Positions 42,801-56,200 of a stretch of DNA of 64,000 nucleotides are shown piece after piece. Position numbers and translations under genes: made by a program. The notes under the pieces were generated by a model. The model was not told the origin of the DNA. It did no database searches and saw only the letters and a program-made list of their open reading frames with translations. How positions within the stretch are numbered: the stretch's first letter is position 1; each line of letters starts with the position of its first letter. This stretch comes from Miscanthus floridulus (taxonomy: Eukaryota; Streptophyta; Magnoliopsida; Poales; Poaceae): NCBI RefSeq assembly GCF_019320115.1, contig NC_089581.1:72714101-72778100 (forward strand), read 5' to 3'.

Positions 42801-45800
42801 AGTTATTAACTATGATGCTGAACAATGAGTTGAGTCTCCATAACTAAGGAGCAACGATGATTCGAATCGATTAAACCCAGCTAGGGATTCTAGACCACAT
42901 GACATATGTAGGTCCCCAACTTATATATATCAACCTACCCTTGAATCTTCTAAAACAAGAACGGGTCCGCGCCACCCGAGAATACAGTACTCCACCAATC
43001 CGGTCCATTGCCATGTGGGTACACGCTATTCCCGTCATCTCTCCACTCCCAGTGTACGAGTAGCCATTCTCATAATAGAATAGCTGAGTTAAGGCTTACC
43101 AGAGTATGTGGTTAGTACTACAAAGTCTCATCTCATGCAATTCAACAACGGACGGACCTTAATTGACATAGGCAGAATGAAGCTACTCACAAGACCTCCA
43201 TGTCTTATGGCTCTCTCACACCGAGTCCGCCCGGTCTAGATTTATTACTTCCATGCTCATATCTCATAATAACATAAGTAACCAAAGATCCATTTAAAAT
43301 TCTCAGGTGATAGGAAATCACCCGACTAAGCATGACTAAGCATATCTAGACATTTACGAATAAAATAGGTAATCAAGGTAGATATGGAAAAACAAGGTTG
43401 GTAATGCACCAATTAGGTTTCCACTTGACTCCTAATCACTTAATGTAGTATAGAAAAGCAAAAGTGATAAAATTTGTAAAACACAAGGTAGGGTTAAATG
43501 CATCCGGGGCTTGCCTTCGTTGACGGAAAAGTTAGGTTCCGGTGACGTTCCACAAGTATCCGATCTGACATCAACAGATGGATTAACCTCCTCTACAACT
43601 TGATTAACTACCATGTGTTCACCTTCGTTCACTACACGTAGTAACAATGCTATGTTTAACATGATGCGGGATACGAAACATGATGTTTGATGATGGATGC
43701 AAAATTAACAAATCGAATACAACTTTCCTTCGCTGTATAGTTGCAAGTCAAATGAACTAGATCTTTTTTGTAACACATACATCAATTGCCAAGGATCATT
43801 ATAAACTAATGACCCAAGGTCATCACTCAATCCAAAATTTCAAACAAAACCTAAATCATTAAAGGTTACTATTTGCTTTTATGAATTAATTATTTAATTC
43901 AAAATTATGAAATAAATCAACTTATTCTAATTGAGCTCAAAATTTTTGTAAATGTTCATCACATGATAACTAAGTGGCAAAAAAAATTTCATAATTTTTG
44001 GATAATTAATTAAGCCTAGAAAAATCATGGAAACCCATTTATTAATTAATTGAGCAATTTTTATCACATTCAAAAATTACTGTAAATCAATATTTCATAT
44101 TTTTCCTAAATAATATACATCACAGAGAAGTCACACAAAAAGTTTCATAATTTTTGGAACTCTAACTAAATCTACACAAAAATAACAAAAACAAACACTA
44201 TTCATTCAATTCTGAGAAAGGAAAAAATCATTTTCAAACTGCTGAGTCACTGACTCACGGGTCCCACCTGTCATCTTCAACCTCCCACCTTGACCACGAT
44301 GACGACAGCGCTGACTGACAAAAACTCACTGACGGTGAGTCCACCGGCGATGACCAAGGTACCAAAACGTTTACCAAGACTAGACGCACCTACTGACGTC
44401 CCTACTTGTACCAATTACGGCCCTATACTAGCTCAACGCCGGCCATGGCGGATGCGGTGGCTTGGCAACACTACGCCGATGAAATGAAGCCGAAATCGGT
44501 GAAACAAAAGGCACGGGAAGGTTCAGTAGCTCACCACGAACACGTTGGAGCAAAGAGCGAGACCGGAGAAGCAACGGTGACGCGGGTCGACGTTGATAGC
44601 GGCCACGGCGGAGCAAGCGACGACGACGGTGGCGCTCAGGTGACTGTGATGGACAAAATGAGCAAGCAACCAGTCATAGAGCATCATGGGAACAAGGTGG
44701 AGCTAGCAGCATGCCAAGCACGAGCTAAGACAGACCATGGAGCTCTGGCCACGGTGAAGCACGCTCGATGGAGATGCTGCCGGCCGCGAGGAAGAAAGGC
44801 TGCTAGCGGCGGTTCTCGGTGGAATTAGGTGACCACAGTTGGTTGTCTAGGTGCGCAAGGAGTAGGCGAAGCTATTGGGAACTTTGCTGTGATGGCACAG
44901 GCGCTGGTTCGACGGCGAGGGCTCGCCGGAGTTGAGCAAGGGCGACAGGAAAAGCAGAGCAACGAAAGGAAGGTCGGCGACGACGTCTGAGCTTTATAGA
45001 GTGGCCAAGAGATCAAGGAGACGACACACAGTGGCCTTCTCCACGCTAGTGCAAAGCCAAGAGCGGCCATAGGCACGTCTGGAACCGAGCAGAAGGTCGC
45101 CGACGATGGGGCGGTGGTCGTTGCACTGTTCCACATATTTATAGAATTGTCATCCATTTTAAAATCCAAATTACTCCCAAATTTGCATAACAACTCAAAA
45201 ATCTCCAAAAATGAAAGTTGCTCAAAATCCAAAGTTCTACAACTTTGCTTCTATAACCACCCCCTAATTCAGTCTACATTTTGAAATGAACTTTTGAAAT
45301 CAAATAGGGGACATTTAACGAATTACGCCTTTTCAAATTACTTCAAATTTTTCATAACAACTTTGAAAACTCCAAAAACAAACTTTGTATAACTTGACAA
45401 GCTCTACACTTTTGCTTTTAGGCTCAACCCAAAAATATGCTTAGATTTTGAAATGAGTTTTCACGGTAGGATTTAAATGCTGAAAATCAGGGTTTTGTTG
45501 AAAATTCAAATCCAAACCAAATTTTGAACTTGATTCAAACAATACAATTCAACACGTGCCACATAAAGATAAACTTGTTTTAGTGTTTGCATATCAAAAT
45601 TTTCACTAAATGCCAAATGCTTTGCAATGCATATGATGACATGGTAGGTTTTAGTATTTAAACACCCGAGGTGTTACAGCTGGAGGAGGGGGAAGTGAGC
45701 GCAGACAGAAAGAAGTTGAGGGCCGACCTATCGGCGATGATCGGTCAAATTGAGGTAAGCCTAAAGTAATCTTTTATTGTGTCTCTTGTAGAATGCAGTC

Positions 45801-46740
45801 ATTGAGCATTTGCTTCTATAGAATGTGATGAAGGTGTTCGAGCAGCGCCAACGACAATTGGAAGAGATGGCCCTAGTGCTGGAGGAGAACAAAGAACTAC
45901 TGGCGTTGGTGAACAATCTCCAAGCATGCCTAACCCAAGAATGCCACCATAGGGAGGATTTGGAAGTGAAGGTTCTAGCATTGGGGAAGGAGCACCAACA
46001 ACTGGAGGCAGAGAACTAGTGGCTAACTGAGTGGCTTAGCCACAGTGCCAACCAGCAAAAAGGTATGACCTTGGATCTTGCTTTGTTGATGCTCAGCGTT
46101 GTAAAGCATCCCCCTATGGTGTGCAGCCCTAGAGATGGAGCTCGACCTTTCTCGCAAGGCCATCAGCCAACTCCTTAAGGGAAAGGAGGAAGCGGAGGAG
46201 AAAGCTGAGAAGGTCACCGTGGACCTTGAACGTAAGTATGTCTTTTGTCTGATCCATTCTTGCGGTGTTAGTAACATGCTTAGCATACTGCTGCTGGTGT
46301 GTTGCAGTTTACCGTTATCAGGTGCTGGCATAGTTCAAGGTCTTTGGAGACCAGTTGAAGGCCCGAGATGAGAAGCTAGAGGCAGTGATAGCAGGGATCA
46401 AACCCATGCTTGACTGTGTCAGTTTCGTGCCACCTGAAGGGTCAAGGCGACTGCCCAATGACTTGCCACCTCGGACAATCATAGACTGGTGCCAGACAAT
46501 GTGGATAGACTTCAAGGAATTCACCCACAACGCTTCCCATGGGGCCGTCGTCCATGCGCTCGTGGTGCTACGGTAGCATTATCCCTCGGTAAAACCCAAA
46601 GTGATAATGACTGGCTTCGCCTGAGGGATGAACGTGCAGAAGGTCGCAAAGCCGAAAGATGAGGTGGAGAAAGCAGCGGTGAAGCTTGCTGGAGACGTTG
46701 ACCTGTTCAGCATGGGACAAGACAATGTCTAGTGGATTAA
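39873..46740 (+). pseudogene. PF04195-type gag-like gene of the non-autonomous element, disrupted
   Basis: Segment one (39873-40773) begins MVPKRGHESSKK and contains FFHGFSVLIHPFLCGLIDYY and LSPNSILHVAVSINLCE, the core of the plant 'putative gypsy type transposon' domain. It has an early TGA (40278-40280) and several TAG. A GTAAGAG donor at 40774 and an AG at 40852-40853 mark an 80-bp intron; the next exon starts DRAVYFLVVPSEEWPRAVDA. After the solo LTR the gene resumes at 45684 with EEGEVSADRKKLRADLSAMI, then coiled-coil exons (45825-46018, 46135-46231) and a C-terminal part (46310-46740) with PPEGSRRLPNDLPPRTIIDW and GAVVHALVVLR. The biochemical role of this protein is unknown; it is thought to be gag-like. 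Stops make it non-coding now. Confidence 0.8.
42101..45678 (-). mobile_element. Solo LTR of a Tekay-type family, 3578 bp, with target duplication
   Basis: On the plus strand it begins TGTGGCAGAACCTCC and ends GAGGTGTTACA, the mirror of the LTR at 53222-56779. GTTGG (42096-42100) and GCTGG (45679-45683) are a one-mismatch target duplication. The gene frame of the host element resumes directly across it (DEFDML before, EEGEVS after). No internal sequence remains, so two LTRs have probably recombined. The frames within it (for example 44290-44830) are low-complexity LTR sequence. Confidence 0.95.
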
Positions 46741-47324
46741 GAAAAAAACTCATGTTGGGATGCTGTGTAAAGGTGCTTAGCAGCTTTTGGTGAACACTTA
46801 GTGTTATTGTGAAGTTTGTGTTTATATTTAATAAAAACCATCCAGCCAGTTAGTTTGTAGCTGAGTCTCTAGCCCTGGCTAGCCCATAAACCATAACACG
46901 GAGCGCAGAGCCCTTGTACGTGTAGGAAAATAGAGCATCACTAAGGAGACGCTGCCGACCACCCATAACGCAGAGGGCAAACACTCATGCATATGTTGGG
47001 AGAAGCCGGAGACAAGGCCATCTCTAGGGGCATTCTAGCATAAACATGACTGTTTGGGGATTTGCCTTAGGCATAGTCGTATGTCATCTTTAAGATGTTA
47101 TACATGGAGAAAGATCGCTTAGCAAAAAAACGAGGGAGAAACAACATGAAGAAACATTAGAGCAAAGAACCTTATTGAATACTTGAATATGAAAGGTAAA
47201 TATCTTTGTATAGAACACTTCAAAGATAGAAATGCCTAAGGAGATCAATGTGCCAGGAGTTTGAGACGTCTACTTCACTAGCAAACAGATGAAGGAAAGC
47301 TCCTCTAAAGGTTAGAATTTTTAT

Positions 47325-47702
47325 TCAAAGGCTGACTAATCTAGAGATGGAAAAGAAACATAAACAAAATTTAGAGCATAACATTTCCCAATCTCCTTGC
47401 ATACTTCCTACGGTTCGACTATACCATTGCTTAGCTCTTCCCATTAAAGAGAATGGAAATAACTTCCATCGTAAGGTCTTGTCAGACATGCTAGTGATAC
47501 GCAAGCATGCATAGGTCTGTGCAAACTCCCATAGGTGTGAGTATGGGTTTTCATCACCTTCTCCCGAGAAGGATTGATCTTGAATCAGTTTTAAACACGG
47601 GCGCAGCTCATAACCAGGTGTTATGATAGGCTCTGAAAATTTTGGTGGCTCTAGGCTTGTGCTCGTGGGTTTAGCATATTGATATATAGGAGTGTTATTC
47701 AA
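47325..47702 (-). pseudogene. Athila-like gag N-terminal fragment
   Basis: The minus-strand frame contains PGYELRPCLKLIQDQSFSGE, NPYSHLWEFAQTYACLRI, and FSLMGRAKQWYSRTVGSMQG, which match the retrotransposon gag domain (capsid precursor) of grass Athila-like elements. It ends after about 126 codons at the border with the preceding element. It lies 94 bp downstream (minus strand) of the LTR end at 47796, where gag is expected. Confidence 0.88.
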
Positions 47703-47765
47703 GCTAAAAAAAGTAAAACAAATAAAAGATAAAATGTTAAGCTAGGCTCAAAGTTAATTCAGCAA

Positions 47766-47790
47766 CCGTTTCCCCGGCAATGATGCAAGA
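47766..47790 (-). other. Decayed primer-binding site, tRNA-Asp type
   Basis: The minus strand reads TTGCATCATTGCCGGGGAAA just after the LTR end. It is a mutated form of the TGGCGCCGTTGCCGGGGA site of this element group. Confidence 0.75.
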
Positions 47791-47795
47791 AAGCT

Positions 47796-49202
47796 TGTTG
47801 GTATAAATTAACGCACACAGATAAATCCGTAAGCGCACGGATACCGCTGTAGCTTTCACCTAGAAGTATTTCCATGTATCGTATCCATAGGGAAACGTGT
47901 GAGACTAACTATGATCTAACTTAACTAAGGGTAAGTCAGGATAAGATATATATGATAAGTACATGATAATTGAGCAATGATAATGAATAGTTAATCACCT
48001 AGAGTACTCCTTTCTAAGACATTAGCATGACTAGGTTGAAATTAGAGAGATAATTCCTAAGTCATTCTTAGTTGCTAGTTAAAGCATACGATGATTAGTG
48101 CAATTACACTTAGTAATCATGGCTAAGATCATCTTTATATCTACACATAAGGGATATTACTAAGGAAGATTAAGAACAGAGCTTGTTCTTCCTTCGTAAC
48201 CAGACCCTACATGCGCCTATATTCGGGGAGTGGACTACAAAGGACTCAATAAGAGTGTCACATCCATGATCTACCATATGACTTAGAATATAGGGTGTAT
48301 CCGCAGGTAAATAACATAGAAGCATCATGCTTACACAATGTCAACCACTCATCCCGTGCGTAGCGGAGCAAGCACTATACGAACTTATGTATGGACATAA
48401 TGATAAACTAGCTATACTAAGCATATAATCAAAGTATACGATGAACATCATAACGAAGAACATGAATATGATGAATACTAGTATTGTCATAACAATTGTA
48501 GCAAGCATATAAAAGTAATGGAGATACAAAAAAGAGGGGTACAAAGATTATACCAAACCATGCTCTTGACAATATCGGGAATCCAAGCGAAGCCTGCTTG
48601 CCTCTCTCTAGATCTAACTTAGCTAGCTATGCTCTAGAATGGAGCTATGAGGATTAGGGTTTGGTCTCTATCTTCTGCTCTGACTTATGCCTCAGGGAGG
48701 GGGGAGGGGCTGCTATATATAGGCCAAGGTGGAGTAGGGGGCAAGGAATCGAGGTGGAGTAGGGGCAAGGAATCACCACGGCATCGATCCACGTCAACTC
48801 CCTCGATCACCGTTGGATGAACCGACCGCCTTAGAATCAACGGTGTAGATCGTAGGAAGGAGTATGAGGTGGCGGAGGGCGATTGGTGTGCCTAGGGTGC
48901 TAGGCAACCTATAGGTGGGGCTAGCTGGCCCCACCTGGCAGCCTCTTGGGCCTCGCCTCGTTGTATTGCCTTCTAGTGTCTTCTAGATCCTTCCCAAGCA
49001 GTTTACGTGGTGAAATTCCATAATTTTCTTTGACAAATAGGTCTCCCTTGACATTTTCTGCATAAACCCTGTTAAAAATACAGATTCACCAAAACTCATG
49101 GAATTTATTTGTTTAAACCCCTTTATCTATGTTTGGTGATGGAATTAAGTATAAATACGGGTTATGCTGATGGTTTATAATTGATGTTAGTGACCGTCAA
49201 CA
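47796..49202 (-). repeat. Athila-like LTR, 1407 bp, flanked by both a PPT and a PBS
   Basis: Minus-strand ends are TGTTGACGGTCAC (49202) and TATACCAACA (47796), a proper TG...CA LTR. The polypurine tract lies directly upstream (49203-49220) and the primer site directly downstream (47766-47790). The TGTATCG, then GTATCCATAGGG motif near 47874-47893 is typical of the family. Confidence 0.88.
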
Positions 49203-49220
49203 AGTTCCCCCAAGCTTATC
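49203..49220 (-). other. Polypurine tract
   Basis: On the minus strand GATAAGCTTGGGGGAACT abuts the LTR start; this GCTTGGGGGAACT form is the second-strand primer of Athila-like grass elements. Confidence 0.85.
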
Positions 49221-52200
49221 CTTTGTTAGTCCCTGAGCAAAGCTAAACTCAGCAATGGATCAGGAGTTGCTACAATGTTTTAATGCCTCAAAAGTATACA
49301 TGCATTCAATAAAAAAATCTCCTTCAAATTAGAATAAACTGACCTGACTTTTAAACTTACCCATATTACCTTCAACCATGAGGCTTCTTAGTCTTCACTT
49401 GGGTCTTGAGCAATTGAAAGACAGAATGATAAAGTCAAGCACTATGTCTCAAGCTCTTTGTTCCACCATTGTTTCAGAGTTTTTATAAGTTTTCAAAATA
49501 AAACTCAGAGATTCCATTGTATGACACTGTCAAGTCTCTCAATATATGTGGTATTTGTGGATCCTCACCAAGGCAATAAAGATATTATGCCTTTTTCTTT
49601 CTACCACTAAGGCTTATGTGGAGTTCATAGGTAGGGAGAAAGCAAGGTCATACTTGCAATGCATGTATTGTAAAGTCAAACAATGGATCCAAAGAGTGTT
49701 GAGTCATACAATCAAATCAAGATGTGCATGTGTGTGGATATATGATAGATATATGGTGGCTAACCTAATTCTACTATGCTACTTAAAAATTTATCTCTCC
49801 TTTGAAACTTGGAAACATTTGCTAGAGAGCAGGGGCTATCTTATTCATCTCTCTTTCTCTTCTCTTTTTTAGGCGGGCATCTAAGTACCATTGTTTTAAA
49901 TATCTCAGATACTTGTCCATTTTTTCTCATAACTTTTGCATAGCCCCATGTCTCTTTTCTGTAACAAAACTTTGAGAGATAGCAACAAGAACTTGGAGTA
50001 TTTATTTGGTGGATGAAAACCCTATCAAGCATGTTTTGTGTTCACTCTTAGTGTAGGAGTAAAACATTTTTGGGTGGTGTGTATGTGATCTTGATTTTAA
50101 GAGCATGACAAACCTCTTATAAGGGTCAACAAAGCTTAACAAAACTCAATGCAATTACAAGCAACATATATGTGGAAGTTTTTCTAGCCTAAATAACATG
50201 TATGCCTCTGGTGGGAATTTAAGCTTTGTCATACAGGAACTCATCATGTAGTATTTTTTTTGTGTTTTTCAAAAAGTAAATCTCCAAAACTTTAGTGTCA
50301 CTTAGAATAAGATAAACAACAACTCAGACCTTCTCATATCATATCTGTCAATGACCTAGACTTAGATCGAGCATTCGCTACCCACGAGTTTCAAGTTCAG
50401 AGTAAATCCTTATATCAAAACAGTTGTATCCAAAACTCAGGAGAATTCAAGGCTTAAAACTAGGTACTTGAAAGGAATTACAATAAAGCAACTATTCATC
50501 ATTTCCATTTAAGAGATTATTTTGAGTCCTCTTTATTTTATTCAACTCTTAAAAATAAATTAAAGCAAACTAGACACACCTTTTTATTTGGTTTTCAATT
50601 CACCATTTTCTTAACTATTTAAAAGAAACTAAAACTATAACAAAGGAAAATCATACTTACCTGGATACACGGGAGTGTTTCTCCCCTAAGCTAGCTCTTT
50701 TGGTCTGGGTTTGGTGTTTTAAGTCCTTTGAACTAGACTTCTCCTTGTGAAGTTCATTGATCAAGTACCTCGGTTCGTTCTAAAGATGAGGATTCTTGTG
50801 GTGGTGCCTCTAATGGTGATATCATCTTCTTCTGTCAAACCCGTCTTGATTTTGAGTTTTGATTTTGGTTTGATAGGTTCAGAACCTTCACTTGTAGGAA
50901 TTAGGAAATTGACTATCTTCCCCCATACTTTGCTTGAAGTGTGTCCTGCTCATAAGACAAGGTAGAGATCAAGTGCATGGGCTCTGTTGGTGGGAAAACA
51001 CCAATAGAACCAAAACTTTATTTATTCTTCTCTATCCTTAGGCACATTGAACAAGATGAAGTTAATGTCTATGTGCTTTGTTTAATTATAACATGGGTGG
51101 CAAGATTAGAAGATTGAGCATGAATGTAGCATTTAAGTACATTTGGCTAAAAAGGGTTGAATTTCTTAAACCATAGAAGAATTGTTCATCTTCCAGAGAT
51201 AGGATGTGCACTTTTTAGCTCATTTGGTTAAGACTATGAGATCAAGAAAGTGGTGCTAGGAGCAAGCTTAAACAACTAAACATGCTGAGTTAATCAGGTT
51301 GGATTAGGTAATGGAGTTATAACCCAAACATGTTTGTTTCTTATTTATGTGCCTACTAGAATCAAGGAAAAACTTTTTTAAATAATAATCATTTACCTTA
51401 AGATGTTACCTTTGTATGTCACCATATGACGAAGGGTAGATGACTCATGATGGTCCTTCCCTTTTGCTTGAAGTTTTCCTTGTTTGGCTAGCCTTGCAGT
51501 ATGAGTTGTTCATGAGCTTCTTATATCCTAGATTACACCTTTTCTTTCTTATCCTTTTGTCATGCCATCTTTCTGCTCTTCAATATTTTGACACCATGTT
51601 AGACCTTCCACCTCACTCATTGTTTTATGCCTACAAAGGATTAGTGGACAACACATACCCGAAGGAAAATACAATTTTGAAATATGGGTTGTTTGTCTAG
51701 AATTTTGTAATTTCCTCCCTCTATGCTAATGAGAAGATAGTGTTAGAATTATTTTAGCATAGTTTTTGTTTATCATGTTCTATACAAGCATGGTTTCAAG
51801 GCAAAGGTGACTTGCAGCTAAAGACAAAGCGAATGATCTTTGATACTTACCGTTCTTTCATCCATGATGAATGAGCTGTGTCTTCTCTGCACCATGTTAT
51901 TGGAGTTCGACATGTGCCTTACTTCATGTCCGATTTGAATTCATCTCATGACTTACCTAAATTGAATTAAAAATTTCCTACAGAGGTTAGTCTAACAAAA
52001 TATGTAGTATCTGTTAAAGCAATTTTTAGTTCAATAATCAAACTAGACTCCATGTCTAATTTGATTAAGAAGGCATTTTAACCTAAGCACCTCGCTTAAT
52101 TTAAAAAACCTTTGAAAGTATGTCGAGTACTTCTAAACCAAAACTTACTATGGTAGACAAAAGTAACATGAAAGCACTATAGAGATTTTCTCAAATAGAG

Positions 52201-53221
52201 ATGAAAGAACACTATTGTTATTTAGCAAATTGAGCATGTCTTAAAGGTAGAGACAACCAAAATAATTTTGCAACATGACAAGAGATGTATTTCTAGGAAA
52301 GTCTATCCCCCAGCTTGAATTTTGTAGAAAAATCAAGTTTGGATGGATGTAATTAAATGTTGCATGATAAATGGTTGGACATACCTTGGGTCATCATCCT
52401 TCATTTGGCTTTAAACCAGGAATAGTTAGTGACAAAAATACCTAAAGAAATATTTTTACAATTATATTTCTATGCTCATTTCACAAGGGCATTATAGCGA
52501 AAGATGAAGACTCAAGTTATCTCCCAAATGTACTTGTTTTAGGATAGAAGCTTGTCCTTGGGAAACCTTCAAATTGTTTCTAATTGGTCAAGTGGTTTTC
52601 CCTCCAACACCATTCTTTGGGTGTCTATCTCAAGATTTATGCCAATGAGATTTGTAATATTTATGATGAACATATGAATCTACAACTACCCTTTCAAAGT
52701 CTTTATGAACAGGGAGTATGAGGGGATTGAAGATCTTATGTGTGGCAACGTTAGAGAGACCAAATGATTTAGGAGATTTCTCATGTGAGCATGGATTTGA
52801 TGAGGTGTTCATAAAATAACTTCCATGCTCGTTGATGTTATCTTCCTTTTCAAGCTCTAAGGGTGTTTCTTCATGAATATCTATAGGTGAAAACATTGTC
52901 TCCATCATTATATATGTATGACATTCATTGGACATTTTATTGTCTAAGATTTCCCATGGATTGGTGGCTCTTAGGTTGATCTCGTCTAAGGCCTCTTCCA
53001 AACTTGGATTAGTCATGTTTATTAAAGAGATTGATTTAAGCTCATTGTTTGGATCTAAGCCAAGTTTGGATTCTACCCATAAGGCTTAGTCCTTGTCTAT
53101 CCATTCTTTAGCAATGGCATATGAGTTCTTGATAGATTTCAGCCATTATCTGTAAGTGCAAAAAGTGACCAACAAGTAAATATTTGGAGTTTTGCCATAC
53201 GTTGTGATCAGATGTGGCCTA
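49221..53221 (-). mobile_element. 3' internal region of an Athila-like element, no polymerase
   Basis: About 4 kb upstream (minus strand) of the polypurine tract. Such elements carry a long non-coding or env-like region here. The minus-strand frame 52630-53016 (MTNPSLEEALDEINLRATNP through HEKSPKSFGLSNVATHKIFN, ILPVHKDFERVVVDSYVHHK) recalls the ORF found between polymerase and 3' LTR in several grass elements; its function is not known. The remainder is AT-rich with many stops. The region is cut at 53222 by the next Tekay element. Confidence 0.7.
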
Positions 53222-56200
53222 TGTAACACCTCTGGTGTTTAAACCCTAAAACATGCCATGTCATCATATGCATTGCACATCATTCATGAGTTAGTGAAAA
53301 CTTTGATATGCATCCACTAAAACAAGTTTGTTTTTATGATGATATGTGTCGACTTGTATGGTTTGAATCAAGTTAAAAATCTTTGTATTGATTTGGAATT
53401 TCCAAAAACCCTAATTTTTTGTATTTAAATTCTACCCTAAAAACCTAATTCAAAATCTAAGCACATTTTGGGGTTGAGCCTAAAAGCAAAAGTGTAGAGC
53501 TTGTCAAGTTGTACAAAGTTTGTTTTTGGAGTTTTCTAAGTTATTATATAAATTTTGAAGTAATTTGAAAAGTCGATATGTTCTCAAAGTGATCCTTTTG
53601 ATTTTAAAACTTGCATTTCAAAATGTAGATATAATTTGGGTATGGTTATTAAATAAAAGTTGTAGAACTTCAAATTTGGAACAACTTTTATTTTTGGAGA
53701 TTTTTTGAGTTACCATATAAATTTGGGAGTAATTTGGGAAATTAGGCGAGTGGCAATTCTGTCAATATTGTGAACAGTGTCTTTGGGCGACACCTCACCG
53801 TCGGTGACTTTTCAACGGCTTCCAGTCGCGCTAGTGGCCACCTCCGGCTTTGCGCTGGCATGAGAAGGCTGCTGCGTGGCCTGTCCTTGCTTCCTGGCCG
53901 CTCTATAAAGCTCGCGTCGTCGCTGTTCTTCTCTTTTCTTCTCCCCTGTTTTTCTCGACGACGCCGTCATTTCTCCGTCGAGCTTGCACCATCGCCGTAG
54001 CGCCTTTCCAGTCTCGGCAAAGCATGACCCAGCTTCGCCTGCTCCTTGCGAACCTAGCTAGCCCATCCTTGAAGCCTGACTCTGCCAAGAAACGCTGAGC
54101 GTTGCCCTTCTTCCTCGCGGCCGGCAGCATCACCGATGAGCCCGCTTCTCCGTGGCCAGCAAGCTCCGGTAGCTTTCTCGATCTCTCAAGCTTGATTTCA
54201 TCTTCACCATGTTGCCCTAGTGCTCTATGGTCCTTTAATTGCTCCGTTCCTCCACTACAAATGCCGGAACACCGCCGTCGACGCCAGCTTCACCACCGTG
54301 TCTGCTGTGGTTGACGACACGCTTCTCCGTTGCTCCTCCAGTCCTGATTTCTGCTCGAGTGTTTTTGGGGTGAGCTCCTAATTCTTCATGGGCCATAGCC
54401 GCACTGTCGTGGCCGCCATGGCCGGCATCGTGCTCGGTCTAGGCTGCATTTGGTCTAGCTTGTGCCACCAACCGAACCGCCGTGTGATGGGGAACGTGGC
54501 AGTACCTTCGTCGTGGCCAGAGACCTCACCGTCGGTGAGAAATCACCGGTCAGAGGGCTCACCGCCATGGTCAGTGAAGACTGACAGGTGGGGTCACCCT
54601 ATCAGTGACTGTGTATTTGAAAAATGAATTTTTCTATTTTGCAGAATTAAATGAATAGTGCTATGATTTGTTATTTTTGTATAGAATTAATTAGAGCTCC
54701 AAAAATTATGAAAATTTTTGTGTCACCTCTGTGGGATGTAAACCATTTAGGAAAAATATATAATATTATTTTTAGTACATTTTTAATGGGATAAAAATTG
54801 CTCAAATTAATTAATAAATGGATTTCCATGATTTTTCTAGGCTTATATAATTATCCAAAAATTATGAAAATTGTTTTGCCATTTAGTTATCATATGATAA
54901 GTCTTCACAAATAATTTGAGCTCAATTGGAAGAAGTTGAATTATTTCATAATTTTTAATTAAATATTTAATTCATAAAAGCAAATCGTAAACCTTAATAA
55001 CTTAGGTTTTGTTTGGTTTTTGGATTGAGTGATGACCTTGGGTCATTAGTATCAAATAATTCTTGGTACTTAAAGTAATTGTTTGAATTTATGAAATTGT
55101 TTAGTTAGTTGTTGGTTTGCAACTGTACCGCGAAGGAAAGTTGTATTCAAGTTTTTAACTTTTGCATCCATCGTCAAGCATCATGTTTTATATCTCGCAT
55201 TATATTAAACATGGCATTGTTACTATGTGTAGTGAACAAAAGCGAGAACATGGTCATTAATCAAGTTGTTGAGGTAGTTAATCCGTTTGTTGAGGTCGGA
55301 TTTGATATCTGTGGAACGTCTCTGGAACCTGATTATTCCGACAATCAAGTCAAGCCCCAGATGCATTTAAACCTACCTTGTGTTTTACAAATTTATATCG
55401 CTTTTGCTTTTTAGTACTGCATTAAGTGATTAGGAGTTAAGTGAAAACCTAATTGGTGCATTACCAACCTTATTTTTCAATATCAACCTTGTTACCCGTT
55501 TTAATCCGAGAATGTTTATTTATGCTTAGCCATGCTTAGAACGATAAAAGTCGGGTGATCACCGGTCACCTGCGAGATATAAATGGTTTCTTAGATACAA
55601 CTGGTTAGTTATGTGATCATGAAATATGAGCATGTGGAGTAATAAATCTAGACTGAGCAGACTTGGTGTATGGGAGCCACAAGACATGGAGGTCTTGTGA
55701 GCGGGTTCTTTCCGCCTGTGTTGATTAAGACACGTCCGTTGTTGAATTGCATGAGGTGACACTTTGTAGTATCGATCACATACTCCGATAAGCCTTAACT
55801 TGGCTATTCTATTATGAGAATGGCTACTCGCGCACTAGGAGTGGAGAGATAGCGGGAGTAGTGTGTACCCACGTGGCTAAGGGCTAGATTGGTGAAGTAC
55901 TGTATTCTCGAGTGGCGTGGACCCATTCTTGTTTTAGAGGATCTAAGGGTAGGTTGGTATATATAGGTCGAGGACCTACATATGTCATGTGGTTGGGAAT
56001 CCTCAGCTGGGTTTAATCGGTTTGAATCGTCGTTGCTCCTCGGTTATGGAGACTCAACTCACTGTTCATCATCGTAGTTAACAACTGAAACTTGAGGAAG
56101 TTTTGAGAAAGAGTTTAATATGAGGTTTCATGATCTCAATATGGATCATGTCAGCTTTATATATGATTGATATGGAGATACAAATGTTGCAAGAAAGAAT

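Larger units (their letters stand above)
38842..47310 (+). mobile_element. Non-autonomous Gypsy-type element with a PF04195-like gene, interrupted by a solo LTR
   Basis: The block begins near TGTAGGTAGAAAAC (38842) with a tandem repeat and LTR/leader-like sequence, including a TATA box TTATAAAT at 39721. It continues into a gene of the 'putative gypsy type transposon' class (39873 onwards) and ends somewhere near 47310, where Athila-type gag begins. No polymerase was found. The right-hand LTR was not identified, so limits are approximate. A 3.6-kb solo LTR interrupts it at 42101-45678. Confidence 0.7.

Noticed and set aside
44290..45232. Frames suggesting small basic or hydrophobic proteins
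   Set aside because: They lie inside the solo LTR, and the counterpart in the LTR at 53222-56779 does not keep the frame.
52630..53016. Host gene on the minus strand
   Set aside because: It lies in the 3' region of an Athila-like element, is short and isolated, and resembles frames seen in that place in other grass elements.
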